Shown piece after piece: positions 1-10,449 of a stretch of 64,000 nucleotides of DNA (position 1 is its first letter; the number at the start of each line of letters is the position of its first letter). Origin of the DNA: Lactarius indigo. Its lineage: Eukaryota; Basidiomycota; Agaricomycetes; Russulales; Russulaceae. Where the stretch lies: assembly GCA_025766275.1 (NCBI GenBank), contig JAFKAC010000015.1, positions 310,001-374,000 on the forward strand. Direction: 5' to 3'. The notes beneath the pieces were generated by a model that saw only the letters and a list, made by a program, of their open reading frames with translations, was not told the DNA's origin and did no database searches. Made by a program: the position numbers and the translations under genes.

Positions 1-3000
1 CCTCGAAGACGGTGTGGTGGTCAGATGAGCCGAGGTGATAATGCAATGTTCTCCTTTCCTTATCTGCCCCGATGAGTACCGCTGCTGCCCCTACCGCTCC
101 GTCGTGAGCTGAGCCGTCCGTATATATTTTTATACTTTCGGTTCCTTCCTTGTCTGCCTTTATCGACGCCTTCTTGTCCTTGGCCACGTCCAGCTTAAAG
201 GGATGTTTGTGGGATAGTGCCGGGTCCTGTCTAACCGTAGGGATTTTTTCGTAGGTTTCCGGGTTGATTGCGAGCGTTTGCATAAGGAAGTGTAGTGGGG
301 ACTTGTGTCTCTTTACTCTTCCATTTGCACATCTTTTCGCTGGGCCGTGCAGGGGGTGTGCTTTCGGAAGCGTGGCAATGCGAGTTGCCGCCCTGTGGAT
401 ATGTTTTTCAGCTTCGAGCTTTAGCGGGAGGATGAAGGCGTGAGCATCGAGGACGTCCGTGGGCGACGTCCTTAATCCCCCAGTGATTGCCAGGGCGCCG
501 GCCCTTTGTATGGTCGTAAATTTGTTCCCGCGTCTCTGCAGCCTGTCTGACTTCTCCGCTGTAGTTTTTCTTCCTTCTGCACTTCCCCAAACGTCGACTG
601 CGTAGAGGATTCGTGGGATTGCGACGCTTGTGTACAGCCTTCTCGCGTACTTTGGGGTGATGCCCCAGCTTGGAGTGGCGGCTCTTCTGATTTGACCGGC
701 CCACTTCATGCCTTTTTCTAGGGCGTAATTGTACTGCGTTCCCCAGTTGAGATGTTGGTCGAAGAAAACTCCCAGGTACTTTGCGGATTTAGTTGGGGTC
801 AGGGTAATGTCGAGCAGCTTCATGGGGCTTCGCTGCTTCTTGCTATTCTGATGAGCAAAGTCTATCAGCGCGAGTTTGCTGAACTCGAAGCGTGAATTAT
901 GGGCGTTGGACCATTCAATCGCTCCCCTTTGCCTTGTCATCATGTCGGATAGCGTTGCATGTGTTTCAACGAAGTTATTCCCTGTGGCGATCAGGATTGC
1001 ATCATCCACGTAGGCTATTGCTGATTCATTCTCTTTTATCGGGACGTCGAGAATATCAGCGTTGTAGTACTGGTATAGGATCATGGACAGGGGGTCTCCC
1101 TGTCCGATCCCGTTGTTGATAGGGATGCTGTCTGAAACGTAGTCGTCGAATCTCAGCGTAGTGAAGCGGTTCCTTAGCAGGTTTTGAGTGAACTTAACCA
1201 ATTTCGCGGGAACTCTGCGCTTTTTCATGTTATGGAGAAGTCTTTCGTTGACCGCATTGGGGAAGGCGCCTTCTATGTCGAGGAATAGCACTGAGACCAC
1301 TTGCTTCTTCCTCCAGGCGTCCTTGATCCGGAGCGTAAGCATATGCATCGCGTCCGTTGTTGTGCGTGCTGGGCGTCCGCCGTAATGGTGTTGTGGGAGG
1401 AGCTGGTGTTTCTCGGAGTGGAAGGTGAGCTGTTCCGCCATTATGGACGTGAGTACTTTTGCAAGGGTGTTTAGGAGTGCGATGGGCCTGTAGGCCTTGG
1501 GAACATCGTATCTTGGTTTGCCTGGTTTCCTAAGTACTACTGTTGTGGACGTCTTCCACGGGTCGTAATACCAGCCTTTATTGACAATTGCGTTGAATAT
1601 CGTCCAAAGCCTGTTGACAAGGACGTCAGCACATTTGATGAGTACAATGTTGGGGATACCGTCGGGGCCTGGGGCCTTATAAGGTTTCAGTCGGGCTAAG
1701 TGCTTGCGAATTTGATCCTTAGTAATGGCCTTCAGCGTGTTGATTGGCGGCGGGTAGGTGGGGTTGGTTAGATCGGCATTCGGGGCTGCAGGCTTAGTGG
1801 GGAAAAAAGTTTTGGCCAGTATGACACTTTTGTCGGAATTGTGGCTGATGGTTTTCTCGCCCGTGTCCTCTTGCACCTTTAGACTAGGAATTCTAGTTTT
1901 GCCCCCGTCGCTTGCTGGCGCTGAAATGTAACGGTGGACCGACCAGATGTCTGGGTCGGATGCTTTCTCTAGCCAGTCTCTCCAGTGGTGCTGTTTTGTG
2001 TATTGCAACGCCTTTCCGTATTTTCTTCGTGAGAGTTTATGAGCGGCGTGAATTGGGTGTTCTGGGCGATCCCTGAGCTTGTATGCCGCTCTTCCAAGTT
2101 TCTCCGTTTCTTTTCGGAGAAGCTTGAGTTCTCTCGTCCACCAGCGCTTGGATCGTGCGTTGACATCAGTGATGGGGACTTCACTTTCGATGGTCTCCTG
2201 TATAGCACGTGTCAGCCTGTCACATTCGAAATCTAGACGCGATTGAGAATTTATTGGGTTTGGGACGCCCATCTTTGCAATTTTTCCCTCTAGGGATGTG
2301 TGGAAGTTGTTCCAGTCGACATCGCGGAAGTTTCTTGTGGTCTGTGCAGGGGATTTAGTCAGTTCAAAGTCTATGACAGTGACGATGGGAACGTGATCCG
2401 AGTTGACACCCAGTGATTCGGGGTGAGTGTTGCAGGTGATGATCGCGTCTAGGCTGTGTTCGGTGATGAACACGTTGTCCAGCCTTGTCCACTTCTTCAT
2501 GACATGATGTATGTGGGTTGGGATGCCCTTAGCTAACGCCATGTCCATTCCTAGGTTGGCTACGCATTTGAGGAGCCGTTCTGCCGCTAAGATGGCGTCT
2601 GGCTTGAAAAGCCTGCTATCTTCCGGGTTGTCCCAGTAGGGGTGGTGGCGGTTGAAGTCGCCCAGCCAAATTAAGTGATGGTCCTCCCTGGTTGAGTCGT
2701 TCCCCAGAATGAAATTTTCATTCTTCCTGTGGTACGCGATAAGCGTGTTGAGGGTTTCATCATGTTCGCAGTCATTGTAGATATTGAATAGTGTCAGCGT
2801 GCCCCAGCTTTCTTTGATACGTAGTGCTGTGACGTCACCGGAGGGGAAGTCGATCTGTTCCCAGTTTTCAGTGAGTACGTCGCCTCTTATCAGAAGAATT
2901 GAACGTGTCTTATTTGGTTGCTTCTCGTGCGTTGAGGGGTAAATAGGGATCCAGTCTCTTGAGGCGATGGATTTATTAAGGAAATTGATTGATGGTTCTT

Positions 3001-3139
3001 GTAGTGCCACGATGTCTATGCCGAGGCTTGCCAGCTTGCCGCTGCTGACGAGGCCGTGTTGGCATGCCGGGGATTTGTTGATATTTTGCTGCCATATTGC
3101 TAGGTTCTTGCGGTCCTTGGTATAGTTGTGTAAAGTCAT
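1..3139 (-). CDS. LINE ORF2: endonuclease-reverse transcriptase-RNase H (partial)
   Basis: This is the replicase of the LINE. It nicks target DNA, primes reverse transcription there and probably degrades the RNA strand. The frame is open from ATG at 3139 to the window edge, at least 1046 codons. Visible motifs in order are an endonuclease GDFNRHHPYWD motif (GDFN near residue 160, 2662-2651) and NSDHVPI (near 2400), then RT motif A FLDIEGAFP (Asp codon at 1279, residue ~621), motif B GQGDPLS, the catalytic YVDD (1012-1001, residue ~710) and an RNase H start KIYTDGSAHDGAVG (TDG near 124, residue ~1007). All these codons fall in one frame. The start codon overlaps the ORF1 stop in ATGA, so translation probably depends on termination-reinitiation. 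No nonsense codon was found in the visible part. Confidence 0.9.
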   Translation of the reverse strand, partial: MTLHNYTKDRKNLAIWQQNINKSPACQHGLVSSGKLASLGIDIVALQEPSINFLNKSIASRDWIPIYPSTHEKQPNKTRSILLIRGDVLTENWEQIDFPSGDVTALRIKESWGTLTLFNIYNDCEHDETLNTLIAYHRKNENFILGNDSTREDHHLIWLGDFNRHHPYWDNPEDSRLFKPDAILAAERLLKCVANLGMDMALAKGIPTHIHHVMKKWTRLDNVFITEHSLDAIITCNTHPESLGVNSDHVPIVTVIDFELTKSPAQTTRNFRDVDWNNFHTSLEGKIAKMGVPNPINSQSRLDFECDRLTRAIQETIESEVPITDVNARSKRWWTRELKLLRKETEKLGRAAYKLRDRPEHPIHAAHKLSRRKYGKALQYTKQHHWRDWLEKASDPDIWSVHRYISAPASDGGKTRIPSLKVQEDTGEKTISHNSDKSVILAKTFFPTKPAAPNADLTNPTYPPPINTLKAITKDQIRKHLARLKPYKAPGPDGIPNIVLIKCADVLVNRLWTIFNAIVNKGWYYDPWKTSTTVVLRKPGKPRYDVPKAYRPIALLNTLAKVLTSIMAEQLTFHSEKHQLLPQHHYGGRPARTTTDAMHMLTLRIKDAWRKKQVVSVLFLDIEGAFPNAVNERLLHNMKKRRVPAKLVKFTQNLLRNRFTTLRFDDYVSDSIPINNGIGQGDPLSMILYQYYNADILDVPIKENESAIAYVDDAILIATGNNFVETHATLSDMMTRQRGAIEWSNAHNSRFEFSKLALIDFAHQNSKKQRSPMKLLDITLTPTKSAKYLGVFFDQHLNWGTQYNYALEKGMKWAGQIRRAATPSWGITPKYARRLYTSVAIPRILYAVDVWGSAEGRKTTAEKSDRLQRRGNKFTTIQRAGALAITGGLRTSPTDVLDAHAFILPLKLEAEKHIHRAATRIATLPKAHPLHGPAKRCANGRVKRHKSPLHFLMQTLAINPETYEKIPTVRQDPALSHKHPFKLDVAKDKKASIKADKEGTESIKIYTDGSAHDGAVGAAAVLIGADKERRTLHYHLGSSDHHTVFE

Positions 3140-4986
3140 GGGTTGGCGGAGTGGAGGAAGTCGGCTGGCAAGTCGTTGATGTCCCCCTCAAAGTGGATGT
3201 CGTAGTCATCTTCGTCCGGGGCGGGGTTGGGTGGCTGGGCGTGCGGCGATTGAGGGAAGGTGTCTACTATCTTCTCGATAAACCTATCCAGTGTCGTTTG
3301 GTCGTCCGCTTTTCCCTTGGTGGGGAGTTTTTTGTTCCGCTCTACCTGCCGGGTTTGAGGACGGCGTGTTCCTTGGTGGAGGGGTGGAAGACATCCCATC
3401 CGGAGTTTATCCGGGAATTTGTCTTCGAGGGGGATTCTGTCGGGTTGAAGGGTCAGCGTCCAGTCTTCTTCTGTTGGGAAATATACTAGATTGTTTTCGG
3501 GGTGGTACCCGTTGTAATCGTTACATTTCCTGAGGAAAGTTGGGCAGCTGCGGTCCCAGCTGGCGTGCGAGTCCATTTTGCAGGATACGCAGAAGCGCTT
3601 CCCCTCTGTCTTGCAGTCCCTGGTCTTGTGCTGTTCTCCACAAGTGCCACAGGTGTCGTGAATGGCGTGACAATTGGTTGCGTAGTGTCCCCATTTTCTG
3701 CATTTCATGCATTGTTTGGGTTCTTGCTTCAGTTTCTTGGGGAAGGTTCTGATGCTGCAGACGTATACGCCGTCCTTTAGTAATTTATTAGCTATAGCGG
3801 CGGAGGATAGAGAAAAGACGGCGTAGGCAAAGCGTTGTCCCTGCGAGCGTCTTTGCTCAGGTTTTATCCATTTGGCACGTCGCAGTGCCTTTTCCGGCAG
3901 CCTGTTGACTTCCTCTATCTCCCTAAGGTGCTTGTCGTTGGACGGGTCGAAAGTGGTGGGTATTCTGGGTACAACGATGGGGTAGACTGTCTCCCTGACG
4001 GAGAGGCCAAAGTCGAGCTTCCTGATAAATTCCAGCTCGTTGATTGGCGTCCTGAACCATTCCGCTGCCTCCTTGGAGGCGAATTGCAGAATGAAACTCC
4101 CATTTTTCAGTTTGATAACCTCTTCGACTTTGGCGCCCTTGGGAGGGGTGGGGAGGATGTTGGCCAGGATCTTGTCTGCACGTTCCTGGATCTCAAAGGG
4201 GTTGAGATAGGTGTCTTCGCCGTTTTCGGTGTCGAAGACAATCTGTCTAGACTTTTTGTCCCTGCTGATATCCACACCGATAAGGATGTCGTGTGGGGTG
4301 CGGCCTCCAATTGTGTGTGTGGGAAGGGGGAGAGGAGGCGTTGGGGAGGGTCCGGCAATGGTCTGTGCGGAAGTGAGGGCTTCCTTGTAGGACCGGGCTG
4401 TGTTGACCGCTTGGGAAGTGGCTGCTGAGGCTTCTGAGATACTGTGCGACAGGTCGGCAGCCGTCTTCTCGAGGGATGCTGCGGTTTCCCCTAGGGTATT
4501 TACGGCGTTCTGTAACGTGGTGTGTTCAGTTATGGCTCCTTTTACTAAGTCACTCATCTTTCCCAGCTCCCTTTGCAGGGTGGACTCCAGGTGTTCGCCT
4601 ACTTTGTTTACGAGGGCGTCTACCATGGGGGGTGCTTGTTGTGATGACGTGTTCATGTCGTGCATGAGAGCTGCCAGCGCCTGGAGGGATCTGGTCAGTC
4701 CCTTGGGGGCGGAGCTACTGTGTTTTTTGATGATCAGCATGAGTGTGCGGAGAAGAGAAGAGGGCGTAGTGGGATTCTCTTCTATGTAGCATTCTTCGTC
4801 CTTGAGGACTTTTCTGGCTTCTGACAGGGCATTCGGAGATTTGGGCTTTACTTGCTCCGCGCTCGCTGTAGTAATAGGGGATCCAGGCTGGTTGTTTGCC
4901 TTGGTAGCCGACCTGGTTGTTCTGAAGATCGGGGCTGGGGTGGTGCGCCCTGTGGTGCCTGGGATGGTATTACCTTTGGGGGTCAT
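3136..4986 (-). CDS. LINE ORF1: gag-like nucleic-acid-binding protein
   Basis: The 616-residue protein probably binds the element RNA to form the retrotransposition particle. The first ~120 residues are Thr/Ser/Pro-rich. Residues ~100-200 are helical and Ala-rich and may self-associate. Three adjacent zinc knuckles follow at residues ~425-480: CMKCRKWGHYATNC, CGTCGEQHKTRDC and a third CX2C-H-C motif beginning CVSCKMDSH. The tail is acidic and Pro-rich. ATG at 4986 is preceded by a short hairpin and a leader of about 190 nt. The stop TGA (3138-3136) shares two bases with the ORF2 start. Tandem knuckles in ORF1 are usual for Tad/I/R1-group LINEs. A family name below clade level cannot be given. 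Confidence 0.88.
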   Translation of the reverse strand: MTPKGNTIPGTTGRTTPAPIFRTTRSATKANNQPGSPITTASAEQVKPKSPNALSEARKVLKDEECYIEENPTTPSSLLRTLMLIIKKHSSSAPKGLTRSLQALAALMHDMNTSSQQAPPMVDALVNKVGEHLESTLQRELGKMSDLVKGAITEHTTLQNAVNTLGETAASLEKTAADLSHSISEASAATSQAVNTARSYKEALTSAQTIAGPSPTPPLPLPTHTIGGRTPHDILIGVDISRDKKSRQIVFDTENGEDTYLNPFEIQERADKILANILPTPPKGAKVEEVIKLKNGSFILQFASKEAAEWFRTPINELEFIRKLDFGLSVRETVYPIVVPRIPTTFDPSNDKHLREIEEVNRLPEKALRRAKWIKPEQRRSQGQRFAYAVFSLSSAAIANKLLKDGVYVCSIRTFPKKLKQEPKQCMKCRKWGHYATNCHAIHDTCGTCGEQHKTRDCKTEGKRFCVSCKMDSHASWDRSCPTFLRKCNDYNGYHPENNLVYFPTEEDWTLTLQPDRIPLEDKFPDKLRMGCLPPLHQGTRRPQTRQVERNKKLPTKGKADDQTTLDRFIEKIVDTFPQSPHAQPPNPAPDEDDYDIHFEGDINDLPADFLHSANP

Positions 4987-5178
4987 ACCGTCCGGTGGCG
5001 CGTGCTTTGCTTCTTGCGAAGCTTTTTAAGGGGGGAAGAGGAGGCTAATAAAGCTAATGCGAGTGTGTATGTGGTGTGTATGTGTATGTATTCCTTTCTG
5101 CGGTGTGGAGGTGCTGCCTCTACCACTGAGTCACGGTGACGTGGCTTAGGTGGTGGTGGTTGCCGAGAAAGGAAGTTT
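4987..5178 (-). other. LINE 5' leader
   Basis: This stretch lies between the point where F-box homology ends and the ORF1 start. In LINE orientation it holds a tRNA box-A-like string (TGACTCAGTGGTAGAGG, about 5127-5111) with no matching box B. It also has a C/A-rich stretch and, at 5022-5009, a GCTTC stem closed by a GCAA loop. The exact LINE 5' end is uncertain by a few bases. Confidence 0.5.
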
Positions 5179-5607
5179 CTCGAACACGATTGCGATGCTC
5201 CAGTGCTGCAAAGAGATTGTCGCAGTCGCCCTCCTGAAACTTGTCATTGAGAAAGGAGACGGCAATAGGAAAAGCCGGAAGATGGCCCAGATTCTTCTTG
5301 ACAGGTGTCCCGTGGGTGCAGAGAAGTTCTAGACGGAGATGACGCGACGACGCAAACATGATGTATCTCCATGCTCGGCACACATGCGCCAGTCTCTGCC
5401 ATTTCCATGGGTGGTGGCTCCAAAAGGCATCGCCAACTTCGTCCATTCGACAAAGACTAAATATTTCTATAAAGACGTTGTCCGGGAGTATGTTGATCGT
5501 CATTATAGGTCTGATTAAAAATTAGCGGTGCACGCCCAGTCAGTCGGTTTATCAATATGGCTAACGAAAGAAAGGCACCGGAAATAGAAACATCTGTGTG
5601 CGCTCAT
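5179..5607 (-). pseudogene. F-box protein gene, 5' fragment cut by the LINE (copy 1)
   Basis: An N-terminal F-box fragment (LPDNVFIEIFSLCRMDEVG, then WKWQRLAHVCRAWR) matches the other copies in the window up to the ALEHRNRVR segment, where the LINE begins. Exon 2 starts at 5510 after a cag acceptor. The 14-nt first exon seen in its paralogues is recognisable at 5607-5594, but its donor reads AT instead of GT, so the splice is probably lost. The frame runs into LINE DNA and stops at 5120. The rest of the gene should lie beyond the LINE 3' end, outside the window. F-box proteins are substrate receptors of SCF ubiquitin ligases. This copy should be non-functional. Confidence 0.8.
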
Positions 5608-7516
5608 TGATAGAGTTAACCTGGTATCCTCATACTCGTAGCCTCCGTGGGTTATAATACGGCAAGGGCTTCTATTGTTGGCCTAGAAAGGCAAATGTGA
5701 TTATGTCGGAGTCTGTTCTGGCGAGGACTGAGTGCTGAGGGCTGAGCCAGTACTACTGCATATACAGAAGACGTCCCATATGGCTTCCTCACAGCTCGGA
5801 AAATGGCTTGGAGCTCGTTATGCTGACTTGCAGCGCGAATGAGCGTTGCCCACTGAATGCCTGAGTGAACGCGGCTATGAGCACTACTAGGCATTGTCGG
5901 TGTTGTCGGGTAGCGGAGTGGCGATGTGGCACCCCGGATGTAATATGGCAGGAGCGTTGTTGGTTGCTGACTTAGCGAGCGAGTGGCGGAGTAGGTTTAA
6001 ATAAGGGCAAGCAAAGGCAAATGTGGTTACGTCAGAGACCGTTAATTAGCGAGAGCGAAGAGCACCGAACGCTGAGCGCTGAGCTCTTATATATACACAA
6101 AAACAATGACTGAAGTTTCTAATCTACATGGGTCCCTCAAGGCCCGGCAAGGGGCTCAGTGCTCGTAGACTGACTTGAGGCGCGGATGAGTGGTGAACAC
6201 AGGATATGTGATCCCCTGACCTGTGTCGGCAACGTCAAAAGGAACAGACACGGGTTTGGCAGTCAGTAGGCGCAGTGTCTAGTACAACCATAGCTGATGA
6301 TCGGTCAGTGTTCCATCTCGAGTTCGAGCCAAACACGATATCATTGGGGTCGATGCCGGGAATCGGAGCTCGAGCAGGGATTTGCCATTCGGAGGCAGGC
6401 AGTCAATCAACAGCAAGACCGCGTTCGCTATTCTCTGTAAATAGACCGTCAGCTGGTGCTTGAGGCGGACAACGCCGAAACAAGGGAGGATGAAAGACGC
6501 ACTGACGCCGAGAAGCTTGTACGCTGAACGACCTGAGGCACCCGTAGAAGGCCATCACGATCTTGCGCACCTGAAGGGCTGGGCAGGCCGGCAGTCGGCT
6601 CATGGGGGTGGACTCACTCGAGGAAGCCGTCACCCTGGCCTCCGAGGTTTTAGGGGATCCATGGAAAGCGTTGACCTGATAGCTCGGGGGCTGAAAATGG
6701 CCTAACAAGCCGCCGGATAAGACCTCTTTCGCTGCAGCCTGGGTTGTCGTGTGTCGTGCGGCCGGTGCTAGCCCAGATGCCTGGGAATGAGGAGGTGTGA
6801 TCGACTTACAGTATTCCCGGACTTGTGTGCTGCTTGCAGAGGAAAATAAAATAAAATGCAAGACATCACCGGAGCAGCCGTTTCAGTTACCAACTCCAAC
6901 GCCATCATCTCTGCTCGTGAAGAGGACTCCTAACGCCGCGCTTGTCGGGTGATCGCATGCGCTCCTCGAAATGACCACCGGGACTGTCTACTTGTGGCCG
7001 CCGTCAACACGCTGACGGTCTGTATACTCCTCGGTCTGAGCAGTTGAACCCGCTGATTAATGTACCCTGGGGGCCGGAACCGTAAATTTGCGGGGTCGAG
7101 AAAGAAAATCATCACGCGTGAATGGTGGTTCAAGTAGACGACATCCGGTGTGCCAATGGATTGTGGGAAGATGTACAACGCAGGTCGGACATGCATTACT
7201 GTGTCTTGATGAATTGATTAACACTGTCGAGAAATGCCGAGTGCCAACGACCAAGATGCAAGGGGGCTGAGGAATTGTAGTGAGATATAAGAGGCACGGT
7301 CCTCGTCTTCTCCCTAAAAGACGCCCTCCTCTCCAAAAATGGTATATGATGTAATCATTTTTACATTATGTAAGTTGTTACTTGAACTTGGACGTTGTCT
7401 TGTCCCGATACTGTATTTGCTAGGCCAACAGCAGAAGCTCCTCCCCTACCGTATTACAACTCACAGAGGCCATAAGCACCAGTTTCGTCATCCCAGAATT
7501 CAAATTAACTCTATCA
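5608..7516. other. Spacer with upstream regions of two divergent F-box copies
   Basis: 5608-5700 resembles, in reverse, the region just upstream of the other copies, including the recurring CTAGGCCAACAACAGAAG-like string. About 7300-7516 is the matching upstream region of copy 2. The middle (about 5700-7290) holds no gene I can support. Short open frames at 6403-6861 and 6930-7254 lack recognisable motifs. Confidence 0.45.
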
Positions 7517-8980
7517 ATGAGCTCGCATAGGTGTGTCTATTGCCGGTGGCTTTCGTTCATTTGTTATAACACCGCTAATCTTAAAGCAGAGTCACAAAGA
7601 CGATCAACACTCTCCTAGACAATATCTTTGTAGAAATATTTAGCCTTTGTCGAATGGATGAAGTTGGCGAGAGCCATCGCTCATGGAAATGGCATAGGCT
7701 GGCGCATGTGTGCCGAACATGGAGACACACCATGTTTGTGTCATCACGCCGTCTCGGTCTGAAAATTCTCTGCACCCAAGGGACACCTGTCAAGAAGAAT
7801 CTGGGTCATCTTCCGGCCTTTCCTATTGCCATCTCCTTTCTCAATTCCTCTTTCTCGAAGTTCCCATGCACCAGTGGCGAACGAGATAATTTATTGGCAG
7901 CGCTGGAGCACCGCGATCGTGTACGAGCTATTGAAGTCAATGTGCCGTCATTGTTGGGAGAGCTGTCTACGGTGATGCAGGAGTCATTTCCGGCATTGAC
8001 AGATCTTCTGTTTAAATTGGATCCATTCGCGGTCATGGTGCCGGCTCTTCCTGATTCATTCCTTGGCGGATCTGCCCCATGCTTGGAGACAATCTACATG
8101 TCTCGCATTCCCTTTCCAGCGGCCCCAACTCTTTTTTCTTCGGCCCATAATCTTGTCAATATTGATCTTAACGACATACCGCCAACTTATTACATTTCAC
8201 CGGAGGCGATGGTCACGGACCTAGCCGAGTTGCCTAGGCTCGAGTTTCTCACCCTTGCATTCGAAGAGGATATGTCCTATCCTGATCGAATGCTCTTGCT
8301 TCCCATCACACGAACAATCCTTCCCGCTCTTACCTTTTTTTCCGTCAAGGGTCTTTTCGAGTACCTCGAGGATCTGTCAGCACAGATCGACGCTCCTCGG
8401 CTCGACTGCTTACGAATAGAATACCTGGAGCAGGAAGTCACCGAATTCCAAATCCCCCAAAACTCTGCAAGTTCATCGATCGTTCAGAAGAACTCAAGTT
8501 ATCTGGGTTTACCCTCGCAGACATAATCACCCGGCCCTACTTTTCCATTTCCATCCAACTCGGTCATCTTTATCAGTTACCGTGTTTTGTCTGTCCGTCC
8601 AGGAAGAAGTGATAGGCCAGGTGGTCAGCCAAATTTCTGCTTTTCTCTCCGACGTGAGCTGCCTCTACATCCATTATCTGGGTTACAATGGTGCTGGCGA
8701 CGATATCCAATGGCTGGAACTATTACGCCCATTCACCTCTGTTAGGGCACTAAGTGTGGATGACGTGTTTCCACGCCACATTCCTCTTATTCTCAAAAAT
8801 GTCACCGGGAGTGCCGCAGAAGTGTTACCAGCACTCCAGTTCCTTTTTTTGGAGAAACATCCGGCGGAACTTGTAGAGAAGTTCTCTGCTACTCGCTGGA
8901 AAATCGGTCGCCCTGTATTCCTTTTCAACAGGAAAGGAGAGTTCAAGCAAACACTCTGCGCATTCGATATCGACGAATAG
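7517..8980 (+). pseudogene. F-box/LRR-like protein gene with two frameshifts (copy 2)
   Basis: The gene begins with a 14-nt exon (ATGAGCTCGCATAG, 7517-7530) and a 59-nt GT-AG intron to 7589. Exon 2 from 7590 encodes an F-box (LLDNIFVEIFSLCR ... WKWHRLAHVCRTWR) and a leucine-rich region colinear with the copies at 14491 and 16593. Against those copies there is a gain of about 2 nt near 8459-8463 (after the QIPQ codons) and another of about 2 nt near 8550-8578. The original frame therefore ends at 8526. The C-terminal third continues in another frame (8582-8980, starting FCLSVQEEVIGQV) to the normal family terminus. No credible intron spans the shifts. It was probably an SCF substrate receptor and is now a pseudogene. 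Confidence 0.8.
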
Positions 8981-10449
8981 GTGTATCCAGTACCTTTTCC
9001 TGCATCATGGCACATGGCACAATACTAACTAAAATCCATTCAAAGTAAGTAGGAGGAGATGTCAATACACGCAAACGAAACGTAGTTCAAGTTGCACTAG
9101 TCTACACACACATATACCAATTGAGCTATGGTCTTGCCGTCGTGTCAACGTTTGATTCCAAATTCCACCGAGGGTGTAGTCAATGTATCCAGATCTGGAA
9201 ACGTCGTGTGTGAACTAGGGTATGTCGTGAAGACAAAAAGTAACGAGGTGGTCGAGCCAACAGAGAAGTGTTGGTAATGTCGGGGGATACAGATCATGAG
9301 TAAAACAGCGCGCGGACACAAACCAGCATTCTGCCAAACGTGCCCGCTTGCGCCGTACTCTCGGCTCAAGGCTGCCGTCGCTCGTGCCATCTCTGCGCGA
9401 CCGCGACCTGACTATCGGTATCATGTTCGCTGAGATTAACCTGGGTTCTCTGCATGCAACAAATCCGTTCCATCGCTACTCCAAAATCGCTGTTGATCGT
9501 CACAGGAAATGCCTTCCGGCACCGGACCACCGGGGAGTCTATCCCTTCGAGCCGCACGAGCACGACCTGGTTGAGCTCGGGTAACCCGCTGGGAGTTCAC
9601 CCGTGTGAGTATCGAAGTATGAAACCTCCAGACGAAGATAAGGTCGGGCGGAGCGCGTCCTCTTGGAGCTCGCCGGGCTGGAGATTCCTGCTGAGGTGCT
9701 GCTGGTCGAAGATGTCCGCGTCAGACCCTGGGAGGAAGGTATGGATTTATTTACAGGCCGCCTTACTAGCAACCGAATGAGGTTGAGAGGGAGGGGCGCG
9801 CCGTGCCAGGGCCCAGGACACGCGCCCTGTGAACTGGAGTTTTCTCGCATCATGACGGCATGACGGACAACGAACCTCTCGGGAAATGTGGCTGCCTATC
9901 CTCGTGCACACCATCTGCCCTGCGCTGCCCTCAAAAACGACGCTCTCCACGTTGACCTTGTCGCCACGATGTCGCTCTGGTACAACAGGTACTGCTTGAA
10001 ACCTTTGGTGTCCAAGACCACGTCCGAGTCGACACACCATTTGAGCGGGAGTCGCGCGGCCCTCTGCGTCTCCACCACGGGTACGAACACATTCAGCACT
10101 GGCATATTGTGCCGTGTCGACGCGGCGCCCCACGCCTATGCACGCAGTACAATGCAGACGCCGGCGCTCGGGATCAAACGTAAGTGGTTCCGTCTGCTCG
10201 CGCTTCGTATCAGTGCCCTCGTACGCGCACGTCATTTTCACGGCGCCGAGTGGAACCAGGAAGGTGAGGTCAAGGTGTCGTCATTGGCAAGTAGGCTGTT
10301 ATCACGATACTCGTACGATAGACTAGGTATTGTTGTGCAAGTAATACAAAGCAAATAGATGGCACTATGTATGCGCTTTCCACACGCTCCCATGGGGTAT
10401 TAGAACCATTGAATTGTAAAGCACGGGTATCCAACTGGTACAGTTTCTC
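8981..10449. other. Spacer with a decayed coding-like block
   Basis: 8981-9130 resembles the region downstream of the other F-box copies. About 9345-10330 is GC-richer and holds overlapping short frames on both strands, with peptide-like stretches that shift frame. One minus-strand stretch reads RPYLRLEVSYFDTHTGELP. A plus-strand string EIPAEVLLVEDVRV near 9670 resembles a minus-strand string near 19950. I read it as an old repeated gene relic of unknown identity. No intact gene can be supported. Confidence 0.35.

Larger units (their letters stand above)
1..5178 (-). mobile_element. LINE (non-LTR retrotransposon), left part cut by the window edge
   Basis: A two-ORF LINE lies on the minus strand: about 190 bp of 5' leader, a gag-like ORF1 with three zinc knuckles, and ORF2 with an apurinic-type endonuclease, reverse transcriptase and RNase H. 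This architecture fits the Tad1/R1 group found in fungi. Both frames are open as far as visible, so the copy may be young. Its 5' boundary is placed near 5178, where similarity of the flanking F-box gene to its paralogues stops. The 3' end and any target-site duplication lie outside the window. Confidence 0.9.

Noticed and set aside
3835..4428. Plus-strand open frame of 197 codons opposite LINE ORF1
   Set aside because: Antisense shadow of a coding region with zinc knuckles and a normal start and stop.
5100..5140. Possible tRNA gene in the LINE leader
   Set aside because: Only a D-arm-like box A is present. No box B, anticodon arm or acceptor stem could be built.
6403..6861. Minus-strand open frame of 152 codons
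   Set aside because: No recognisable motif and low-complexity Ser/Ala composition. It lies in a spacer with open frames on both strands and no splice or promoter support.
8455..8580. An intron that would rescue F-box copy 2
   Set aside because: No GT-AG pair of plausible size restores the frame. Alignment with paralogues shows small insertions in continuous coding sequence.
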